Assembly (NCBI RefSeq): GCF_901411515.1
Contig: NZ_CABDUX010000001.1
Span: 1,550,001 to 1,614,000 of the forward strand
Direction: 5' to 3'
Origin: Raoultibacter phocaeensis
GTDB taxonomy: Bacteria > Actinomycetota > Coriobacteriia > Coriobacteriales > Eggerthellaceae
Length of the DNA stretch: 64,000 nucleotides
This document shows, piece after piece, positions 57,873-64,000 of this stretch (positions are counted from its first letter, which is position 1; each line of letters opens with the position of its first letter). A model generated the notes under the pieces. It searched no databases. It worked only from the letters and a program-made list of their open reading frames with translations, and was not told the origin of the DNA. Both the position numbers and the translations under genes were made by a program.

Positions 57873-58958
57873 TTATGCGGCTTGGGGCAAATCTTCTTCC
57901 AGGTTCTCGTCCGTGTCGCCGGTCGCCTGTCCGGCCGCATCGTCAGACGACGAGCCTTCCTGCCCGCCTTCGCCGATTCCAATGGCCCTCGCCGCCGCTT
58001 CGGCTATCGCTGCGGGATCGGACTTCGACAGCACGTCGGTGCCGTCCTCGACGGTACAGCCCGAGCATCCGCGCGAGCGGTGCGCGTCGAGCGCATCTTG
58101 TACAGATCCCGAATAGATGGTGGAAGAGTTCTTGATGTATTGGCAGTCAGGATTGAAGTGGTACACCTCGCCGAACGGCGTCCAATAGGCAAGCCCGTCG
58201 TCGGAGAGCACTGCGGCACCCGCTTCGGCCTGATCGAGGTCTTCTTGGGTGACGGGATGATAGTCGACACCGCTTGCGAGCGCGGCAATGAGCGCGATAA
58301 CGGCGACGATCGAGCCGAGCTGCTTGGTCTTCTTATCGAGGTTCTTGTTCGAGAGCAGTACGATAACGATGGGGGCAAACGCCACAGCGGCTATGATGAC
58401 GCCGAGGTCGGTCTGCATCCAGTATGCGAGCTTGTTTTCCTTCGATGCGGGGGAGAGGTGGTTCGCGCGCTTCCACAGCTGGGAACCTACAACTACGAAA
58501 ACGAGATCGGCTACGATCCAGACGATGATCCAAGCCATCTGCGAGAGGCCCGGCAAAAACAACGTTCCGTTCGCCACGAGGATGGCCATGACCTCGCACG
58601 CGATACCGAGCACCCAAAGCACGATCGCTCCGATGCGGAAAGGCAGAGCGTTTCCCTTGCGCTCTTCGTGCATCTGTTCGCGCACGGCCTCGGTGGCTGC
58701 GGCGCCCGATCCCCCCTGATGGGGATGAGCGATCTTCTTGCCTGTCTTCGCGTCGACGAACGTGCGCTCTTTAGGTTCTTTCTTTTTGGGTGCGGAAGAA
58801 TCGCTCGTTTCGGATTGCTCTTCGGTCGCTGCTTCTTTGGATGCGGCCTGCTCTTCGGCTATCGCTTTCGCGCCCTCTTCGCCTTTTTCGACTGCGGACA
58901 CTTTGCCTTTGCCTACCGTATCCGCGGACTTGGCTTCGGTTTTCTTCTTCGTAGTCAT
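57873..58958 (-). CDS. Conserved membrane protein with cysteine/histidine C-terminal module
   Basis: A 361-residue protein. The first 100 residues are Lys/Glu/Ala-rich and disordered (KKKTEAKSADTVGKGK). Four membrane segments follow (about 103-125, 130-152, 180-200 and 215-235). The outer C-terminal part holds EVYHFNPDCQYIKNSSTIYSG and RGCSGCTVEDGTDV, i.e. His/Cys then CxxC, which may bind metal or a ligand. An acidic tail ends it. No named family is recognised. AGGAG twelve bases before 58958 supports this ATG. It is divergent from a small-protein gene. Confidence 0.65.
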   Translation of the reverse strand: MTTKKKTEAKSADTVGKGKVSAVEKGEEGAKAIAEEQAASKEAATEEQSETSDSSAPKKKEPKERTFVDAKTGKKIAHPHQGGSGAAATEAVREQMHEERKGNALPFRIGAIVLWVLGIACEVMAILVANGTLFLPGLSQMAWIIVWIVADLVFVVVGSQLWKRANHLSPASKENKLAYWMQTDLGVIIAAVAFAPIVIVLLSNKNLDKKTKQLGSIVAVIALIAALASGVDYHPVTQEDLDQAEAGAAVLSDDGLAYWTPFGEVYHFNPDCQYIKNSSTIYSGSVQDALDAHRSRGCSGCTVEDGTDVLSKSDPAAIAEAAARAIGIGEGGQEGSSSDDAAGQATGDTDENLEEDLPQAA

Positions 58959-59097
58959 GGATTGCTGCGCTCCTAGGTTCAACCAATGGTGGTGGCACGG
59001 AGGTTTCTTCTCGATATCCGAGCGAGCAAATTATAATTCGGCAGGAAGGGAGAAACGGAAAACCCCTGATGATGCAACTTATTGTTGAAGGAGAACC

Positions 59098-59382
59098 ATG
59101 GACATACAACAGATTGTCGCAAGCGTGCTCGAATCGGTTTCGAAAGACCCGCAATGCCTCGAGCAATTCGGCGTCGATCCGGCTGAGGCCATCAAGGGGG
59201 CAACGGGCCTCGAGCTGACCGACGAGGAGGTCGGCGATGTTGTCGGCATCGTGGGACCGCTCATCGAGGGTAAGGAACTCGACATGAACTCCGTCATGGA
59301 AACCGTCGGCGACTTTCTCGGCGACAACGGCGGCGATCTGCTTGGCAAGCTCGGCGGCCTCTTCGGCGGGAAGGATCGCTGA
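59098..59382 (+). CDS. Small acidic protein, unknown function
   Basis: A 94-residue soluble protein. It starts with helices (MDIQQIVASVLESVSKDPQC), has an acidic middle (LELTDEEVGDVVGIVGPLIEG) and ends in a glycine-rich amphipathic stretch (DFLGDNGGDLLGKLGGLFGG). The tail resembles DUF937-like or small-peptide sequences but no family can be named. AAGGAGAACC is an ideal ribosome site, so it is surely expressed. It is divergent from the 57873-58958 gene. Confidence 0.75.
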   Translation: MDIQQIVASVLESVSKDPQCLEQFGVDPAEAIKGATGLELTDEEVGDVVGIVGPLIEGKELDMNSVMETVGDFLGDNGGDLLGKLGGLFGGKDR

Positions 59383-59446
59383 AGATCGCGACTTACCTAC
59401 TTGTGGAGAATTCCGCCCGAGGTGCCCGAAAAGCCCCTCATTCGTA

Positions 59447-59475
59447 TTGACGTGCCCATTTCCTCATCTTACAAT
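59447..59475 (+). promoter_or_regulatory. Promoter of rplM-rpsI
   Basis: TTGACG (59447-59452), an exact 17-base spacer, and TACAAT (59470-59475). The leader before rplM is about 190 bases, long enough for an L13 autoregulatory structure, though none was recognised. Confidence 0.8.
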
Positions 59476-59669
59476 GCAAAGGTTCGCTTTCAAAAGCCCC
59501 GTGTGGCAGAATCGATGCGGAAGCGCTATCGGCTGGAGTCCAGACCATGCCCGGCGCGTCGGCGTAGGAACCCGGCATCCGTATGCGTCTGCAACTTTTG
59601 AAAACAAACAAACCCGCAAGCCGGTGCAAGCTTCTCAGGCTGCGGAAGCAAGCAATTTGGAGGAATGTT

Positions 59670-60107
59670 GTGAAGACGTATTACGCAAAGCCCAACGAAG
59701 TTGAGCGCGAATGGGTCGTGATCGATGCTGCTGATCAGGTTCTCGGCCGCGTCGCTACCAAAGCCGCTCATATCTTGAAGGGCAAGCACAAGCCGCAATA
59801 CACCCCGCACGTCGATACGGGTGATTTCGTCATCGTCATCAACGCTGACAAGATTCGCCTGACGGGCAACAAGGCAAGCGCCAAAGAGTACTACCGTCAC
59901 AGCGGTTATCCGGGTGGGCTGAAAGTCGAGACCTACGAAGAGGCTATGGCCAAGCATCCTGAGCGCGTTGTGGAGCATGCCGTCAAGGGTATGCTTCCGA
60001 AGAACACGCTCGGCCGTGCAATGGGCAAGAAGCTCAAGGTCTACGCCGGTGCGGAGCATCCGCACATGGCTCAAAAGCCCCGCGAGATCAAGATGGAGGA
60101 TAACTAA
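59670..60107 (+). CDS. rplM: 50S ribosomal protein L13
   Basis: L13 is an early-assembly protein that binds 23S rRNA. The 145-residue product has the full pattern: [49 protein letters not shown], and [24 protein letters not shown] near the end. The start is GTG at 59670, with TGGAGGA seven bases upstream; the nearby ATG at 59665 is out of frame and runs straight to a stop. The stop shares a base with the rpsI start (TAATG). Confidence 0.97.
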   Translation: MKTYYAKPNEVEREWVVIDAADQVLGRVATKAAHILKGKHKPQYTPHVDTGDFVIVINADKIRLTGNKASAKEYYRHSGYPGGLKVETYEEAMAKHPERVVEHAVKGMLPKNTLGRAMGKKLKVYAGAEHPHMAQKPREIKMEDN

Positions 60108-60499
60108 TGGCAGGCGAAGCTTTGTATTACGGCACCGGCCGCAGGAAGAACGCCATCGCTCGCGTTCGCCTCGTTCCCGGTACCGGTAAGGTTACGGTTA
60201 ACGGCCGTGAGGGCCTCGACTACTTCGGTCGCGAGGCGCTCGTGAACTACGCGAAAGCACCGTTCAAGGTCACCGACACGCTGGAGCACTTCGACGTGAT
60301 CGCAACGCTCAACGGCGGCGGCATCTCGGGTCAGGCTGGCGCTCTGCGTCACGGCATCGCCCGTGCCCTGCTCGAGGCAGGCGATTACCGCGGTGAGCTC
60401 AAGCGCGCCGGATACCTCACGCGCGACTCCCGTATGGTCGAACGTAAGAAGTACGGCCTCAAGAAGGCCCGCAAGCGCCCGCAGTTCAGCAAGCGCTAA
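60107..60499 (+). CDS. rpsI: 30S ribosomal protein S9
   Basis: S9 contacts the P-site tRNA with its C-terminal arginine tail. The 130-residue protein reads [49 protein letters not shown], and ends in [11 protein letters not shown] with the invariant Lys-Arg. One-base overlap with rplM shows coupled translation. A strong terminator follows after 22 bases. Confidence 0.98.
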   Translation: MAGEALYYGTGRRKNAIARVRLVPGTGKVTVNGREGLDYFGREALVNYAKAPFKVTDTLEHFDVIATLNGGGISGQAGALRHGIARALLEAGDYRGELKRAGYLTRDSRMVERKKYGLKKARKRPQFSKR

Positions 60500-60521
60500 A
60501 CCGATACCTATATCGAATGCG

Positions 60522-60551
60522 AAAGGAACCCGCCGTCTGGTGGGTTCCTTT
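60522..60551 (+). terminator. Terminator of rplM-rpsI
   Basis: AAAGGAACCCGCC pairs with GGTGGGTTCCTTT around a 4-base loop: 13 pairs including one G-T, with A-rich and T-rich ends. Confidence 0.85.
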
Positions 60552-60623
60552 GCGTAGAGCGAACTTTGGGAGCTGTAACGACACCGAATGCTGCGGTGTG
60601 CAGCATGAATGTCGAACAGGCAC

Positions 60624-61091
60624 TTACTGCGGCCATTCCTCGGGGCGGTGCAGGGTGTCGATGCGGTCGTACAATACAGATACTACCTTGAGGGCGGCTT
60701 CTACTTCCGTATCGTCAAGTCCCTCGAACAGGGCGAGCACAGGTTCGTACATGGTTTTGTAATACCATGCAACCGCTTCCGTTCCTTTGTCGGTGAGCAG
60801 TGCGCGGATCGCGCGGCTGTCGTTCGGATCGGCGCTGATAGCGACGTAGCCTGTACTTGCGAGCTTGTCGAGGATCTGCCGAGTGTTTTGGTACGAGCTC
60901 TCGTTCGCGTCGGCGAGCTCGCCAAGGGTGGGCGGTTCTTCGAACGAATCGATGACCGGCAAGAGCAGCATTTGGTTACCTGATAGTTCACCGCTTCTCA
61001 TGCGTTTGAGACGCTTCATCCTGTTGCTGAAGCTCGCGAGCTTTCTCAGAAGCTCTCGTCTGGGGGTCATAGGGTAGCGATCGTGTATCAT
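60624..61091 (-). CDS. MarR family transcriptional regulator
   Basis: A 155-residue winged-helix regulator. The recognition region is PTLGELADANESSYQNTRQILDKLASTGYVAISADPNDSRAIRALLT, with the DxR wing motif. AGGAGACAG before the ATG at 61091 selects this start over a longer frame to 61154. It lies past the flavoprotein at 61319 on the same strand, about 230 bases downstream. Its target is unknown; the neighbouring reductase is a candidate. Confidence 0.85.
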   Translation of the reverse strand: MIHDRYPMTPRRELLRKLASFSNRMKRLKRMRSGELSGNQMLLLPVIDSFEEPPTLGELADANESSYQNTRQILDKLASTGYVAISADPNDSRAIRALLTDKGTEAVAWYYKTMYEPVLALFEGLDDTEVEAALKVVSVLYDRIDTLHRPEEWPQ

Positions 61092-61239
61092 CTGTCTCCT
61101 CAAACGTGTAATCGTGTGTCCGTGCTGGCGGCGGATGCCGACAGCTTCCAACAATATTAGGCATTACATAAATTGTACGATAAGCGAAAGGCGCGGGAGG
61201 TTCCATTCGGTGACGGTATCGTTGCAGCACGGAAAGCCG

Positions 61240-61266
61240 CCAAGGGCGGCTTTCCGGTAGGGGCTG
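61240..61266 (-). terminator. Hairpin after flavoprotein 5
   Basis: CGGAAAGCCGCC and GGCGGCTTTCCG form a perfect 12-bp stem with a 3-base loop, about 50 bases past the reductase stop on the minus strand. No T-run, so termination is likely but not certain. Confidence 0.6.
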
Positions 61267-61318
61267 GCATGCAGTTCGCTTCGGCTGGCATCGCACAGAT
61301 GCCTTGCGCGGATATTGG

Positions 61319-63148
61319 TTACCTGGAGGGCGTAACCGTGTTCACGCGGTCGGCTTCGGGCATGGGCGCAGCGATTATCTCGAGATCGGCAATCTCCTTG
61401 TCGGCATCGCCGCCCGCTGCGTTGATGCCGGCGATACGGCCGAACGTGAGACAGCGGCCGTGGTTGGTGCCAGGGCAGATGGTGGGGTAGTCGTTGGAGA
61501 AGTACTGTCCGCCTGCGGCACCGGCCACATAGAGGTTTTCGATCGGCTGGTTGTTCTCGTCGAGGATGTGGCATGCGGTATCCTGACGCAGACCGCCCGA
61601 CGCGGCAAGCAGCGTGGATACGAGCTGGCCGGCGAAGTACGGCGGGGTGTCGATGGGCCACATGATCTCGGGGCGCTTTCCGAAATCGTCGTCGTTGCCC
61701 TTGGCGACGAGTTCGTTGTACCGATCCACCGTGGCCTTGAGGTTGTCGGCCGGTACGCCGATCTGGGACGCAAGGTCTTCAAGCGTGTCGGCCTGGAACA
61801 AAAGGCCCTGTTCGATTTTCGCCTCGCGCAGCTTCAGTTCGACTTCCATGTCGAACGGGACGCCGAAACGGCGGTACTGCTGATCGGACGAGATGCCGCC
61901 CGAGCGTCCGTCGTTGCACGATTCCGCGAACGATTCGAGGGAGTTCGCATCGTAGATGGTAAACGCTTTGCCTTCGGGCTGGAACGATTTCACGCACGAT
62001 TTCGACTGCGTGTTCACGTCCTCGTTCATGAAGCGGTTGCCCTCGGCGTTCACATGGAGGAAGTTGTAACTTTGCGCGCCCGATTCGAGATGGATCGTCG
62101 AGCAGTGAGGCTCGGATTCTTGCATGGCACCGCCGATCCACATCGCCTGCTTGTGCAGGTCGCCCGTGGAGATGCCGAAGGGGATGTACAGGCGGCTGTC
62201 GGCATTCCAGGTAAACGGCTGGTAGCGCGTGCGCATCTCGTCGTCGTCGAGGTAGTCGCCCGAAGCGACGATAACAGCTTTGGCGTTGATTTGGGTGTAG
62301 TTGCCCTCCTCGCCAACGATCGCGCCGGTCACCGGACCGTCGCCGTCGCGCAGCAAGCGCACGCAGGGCGTGTCGTAGCGGTACTCGACGCCGAGCGCTT
62401 CGCCCTTCTCGATGACGGCGGGTATGAGCACGGCCATGCCGAGGCCGGTGGACACGCCGTCGAGGTACACGAAGTCGGTCGTATCATCGTAGAAGAAGTG
62501 CGTGATCGGCTCTTCGGTGTAATCGGGGCCTTTGTAGTAGCCCGCCCAGAGCGTCGGCTGGAGGCCCGAATCTGCTACGAGATCCTCGAGCCAGTCCATG
62601 CACGCCCCTGATTTCTTGGCGAACTCCCACAAAAGCGGTTCCTTGACGCGACCAGTCGCCCATTCGGTGAGGCGGCGGACGATGTGCGCGTAGTCGGCTT
62701 CTTCGAACCAGCCTTCGTCGACGTACTGCTTCACCATGCGCGATCCGTAGGCGGTGATGTGCCCGCCGCGTCCCGACCAAGTGGACGCTTTGTCGATGCA
62801 GAGCGTCTTCGCGCCGTATTCGGCAGCCGTCGTCGAGGCGATGGCACCCGCGAACCCGCAGCCCACCACGAGTACGTCGACGTCTTCGGTCGCTTTGATC
62901 TGATCGGCGGGAATGTCTGCCGGCGGCGTCATGAACGACCATTCGACGGCCGCGTTTGCTCCGAGCGGGTTGCCGGTGAGCGCCGACGCGTCCCCCACGG
63001 CACCGCTTCCCGCCGCAGCGTCCGCCTTGTCGGGGGAGCTGCCGTTGGGCGAGCAGCCGACGAGGCCGGCGCCTGCCGCCCCTATGCCTGCGAGTCCTGC
63101 TCCGATGAGAAACTGCCTGCGCGATACTCCCGTTGCGTTCTTTTTCAT
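61319..63148 (-). CDS. Tat-exported FAD-dependent reductase 5
   Basis: A 609-residue exported flavoprotein with VSRRQFLIG and lipobox LVGC (Cys32). After a Ser/Ala/Asp-rich linker FAD_binding_2 starts at VDVLVVGCGFAGAIASTTAAE. The distal end has NLYVAGAAGGQYFSNDYPT and GRCLTFGRIAGINAAGG, similar to reductase 1, and both share MTPPADI/MTAPSVPTDI-like linkers (SFMTPPADIPADQIKATEDVD), so they are closer to each other than to reductases 3 and 4. No FMN domain. GAAGGGAA lies before the ATG at 63148. A LuxR membrane regulator is divergent. Confidence 0.87.
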   Translation of the reverse strand: MKKNATGVSRRQFLIGAGLAGIGAAGAGLVGCSPNGSSPDKADAAAGSGAVGDASALTGNPLGANAAVEWSFMTPPADIPADQIKATEDVDVLVVGCGFAGAIASTTAAEYGAKTLCIDKASTWSGRGGHITAYGSRMVKQYVDEGWFEEADYAHIVRRLTEWATGRVKEPLLWEFAKKSGACMDWLEDLVADSGLQPTLWAGYYKGPDYTEEPITHFFYDDTTDFVYLDGVSTGLGMAVLIPAVIEKGEALGVEYRYDTPCVRLLRDGDGPVTGAIVGEEGNYTQINAKAVIVASGDYLDDDEMRTRYQPFTWNADSRLYIPFGISTGDLHKQAMWIGGAMQESEPHCSTIHLESGAQSYNFLHVNAEGNRFMNEDVNTQSKSCVKSFQPEGKAFTIYDANSLESFAESCNDGRSGGISSDQQYRRFGVPFDMEVELKLREAKIEQGLLFQADTLEDLASQIGVPADNLKATVDRYNELVAKGNDDDFGKRPEIMWPIDTPPYFAGQLVSTLLAASGGLRQDTACHILDENNQPIENLYVAGAAGGQYFSNDYPTICPGTNHGRCLTFGRIAGINAAGGDADKEIADLEIIAAPMPEADRVNTVTPSR

Positions 63149-63304
63149 GCCGTTCCCTTCCTCTGAGATTTTATCTGCGTGATGCCGAGCTCAGCGGTTC
63201 GCGTTTGGTCCCGACTCGGCTCGCCGGTGGCTGACCTTTCGGTGCGAAGCGCATTCCGTACGACCACCCTAGCCTCTGACGAGGGGAAACGCATCCCCCG
63301 AGTA

Positions 63305-63347
63305 CGGGTAACTTTCCAGGGGCACGCTTCTACCCCTGCGGGGGTAG
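63305..63347. promoter_or_regulatory. Operator-like sites between flavoprotein 5 and its LuxR gene
   Basis: CGGGTAACTTT (63305-63315) matches the site at 23096-23106 almost exactly. CTACCCC-TGCG-GGGGTAG (63330-63347) is a 7-bp-arm dyad. They lie mid-way in a 267-base divergent spacer. Confidence 0.55.
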
Positions 63348-63415
63348 ATGGGATTTTCGAGCGGTATATGGTAGTATCCTCGGCATATGGTGCTCGGCAT
63401 GCCAAGGAGGGCTGC

Positions 63416-64000
63416 GTGAAAGCAGGCGAGGGATCGAAGGGCCGGGATGCTCAGCGGACACAGGACGATACGGCGGTGACCGGATGGCGGGAGCGCCGCG
63501 CCATCCTGTCTGATTTCAAGAGCGAGATCATCGACCATCCGCGGTTATCGATCGGTTTCGGGCTGTTTTGGACATGGGTGTGGCTTGTGTTTCAGACGAC
63601 GTTTTTCAGTCCGTCGTTTCTTGTCGAGGCCGATCTGCTGCTTCCCGGCTGGATCGTTCCGCTTGCGGCGTACGCAGTAACGTTTCTCGTGCTCGGCGGT
63701 CTGCTCAAGTTCAAAGGCATTGTCCCAAAGGGAAATGCGTACCTGCGCTTGATTCCCGCAGTCATGTCGCTCGGCGTGCTTATCTGCGGAGTGCTTACGT
63801 TCTCTCCCTTGCAGGATCCGTTCGTCAATGCCGTCGTCATCTGTTTCGGCGCGTTGCTCATGGGTGCGGCAACCTCGTGTTTCCATGTGGAATGGGGGCG
63901 TGTGCTCGGTGCGCTCGGCCCGAGAAAAACCATCCTGCACGGGATCGTCGGCACGGTGCTCGCCGCCGCCATCCTCGTGCTCATCACCTCGTTCTCGGCA
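63416..64000 (+). CDS. Polytopic membrane LuxR-family regulator 5 (partial, cut by window end)
   Basis: An open frame of 195 codons with no stop before the window ends. GTG at 63416 follows AAGGAGG by five bases. The first 45 residues are charged (KAGEGSKGRDAQRTQDD...), then five hydrophobic segments appear: GFGLFWTWVWLVFQTTFF, GWIVPLAAYAVTFLVLGGLL, LIPAVMSLGVLICGVLTF, AVVICFGALLMGAATSC and ILHGIVGTVLAAAILVLITS. This matches the membrane part of the other four regulators, and it is divergent from a flavoprotein as at 18 and 23 kb. The LuxR tail itself lies outside the window, so the class is inferred. Confidence 0.68.
   Translation, partial: MKAGEGSKGRDAQRTQDDTAVTGWRERRAILSDFKSEIIDHPRLSIGFGLFWTWVWLVFQTTFFSPSFLVEADLLLPGWIVPLAAYAVTFLVLGGLLKFKGIVPKGNAYLRLIPAVMSLGVLICGVLTFSPLQDPFVNAVVICFGALLMGAATSCFHVEWGRVLGALGPRKTILHGIVGTVLAAAILVLITSFSA

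Noticed and set aside
61240-61266. Palindromic operator for the MarR gene
   Set aside because: It lies upstream of marR but also right after the flavoprotein stop; the long GC-rich stem with a 3-base loop fits an RNA hairpin better than a protein-binding dyad.

Overview
The window is a GC-rich, densely coded stretch of an anaerobic actinobacterial genome, most likely a gut member of the Eggerthellaceae (Coriobacteriia). This is inferred from gene content, not from a marker gene: five Tat-exported, lipobox-bearing FAD oxidoreductases of the fumarate-reductase type, five polytopic membrane proteins ending in LuxR helix-turn-helix domains, a Lar nickel-pincer cluster, MurT/GatD, LCP and ribosomal genes, and frequent GTG/TTG starts.

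Layout. 1-9.1 kb: larE-larB-larC(N-domain), a DUF2797 protein, a MarR/pirin pair, an exported NodB deacetylase, and murT-gatD (lipid II amidation). 9.2-12.7 kb: an LCP wall-polymer ligase, then an IS110 element inserted in a palindrome. Its upstream non-coding end folds into a bridge-RNA-like structure whose loops match the element's own ends and one flank. 13-16.3 kb: an XRE regulator with membrane helices and an FtsX-type ABC exporter. 16.4-24.7 kb: two divergent flavoprotein/LuxR pairs with rlmH between them. 25-29.4 kb: a radical SAM enzyme with an unusual CX5CX2C motif, a complete FecBCD/BtuFCD-type importer and a MoaE-like protein. 29.7-31.4 kb: an IS3-family element.

31.6-36.5 kb: TetR, an MMPL exporter and a YhgE-like secreted repeat protein. 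36.5-43.8 kb: amino-acid and wall genes (lysA with a 12-G run, hom, GT51 transglycosylase, HAD phosphatase, DUF4190 protein, metA with the acetyl-CoA-type Glu111). 44-51.3 kb: two more flavoproteins and two LuxR regulators; the 46.4-49.7 kb pair is visibly AT-richer. 51.8-60.5 kb: a rhodanese lipoprotein, metY, a B3/4 protein, a cysteine-rich cluster-type protein, a ZIP transporter, a membrane protein, and rplM-rpsI with a clear promoter and terminator. 60.6-64 kb: MarR, a fifth flavoprotein, and the start of a fifth LuxR membrane regulator cut by the window edge.

How the genes work together. hom, metA (inferred acetyl type) and metY form a route from aspartate semialdehyde to homocysteine through O-acetylhomoserine; lysA and hom supply the lysine and threonine/methionine branches. 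MurT/GatD, LCP, GT51 and NodB proteins act on the envelope. The flavoprotein/LuxR pairs look like separately controlled anaerobic respiratory reductases. Two non-coding themes recur: 120-175 bp inverted-repeat elements in intergenic DNA, and degenerate short tandem repeats placed at gene 3' ends, some extending the reading frame.
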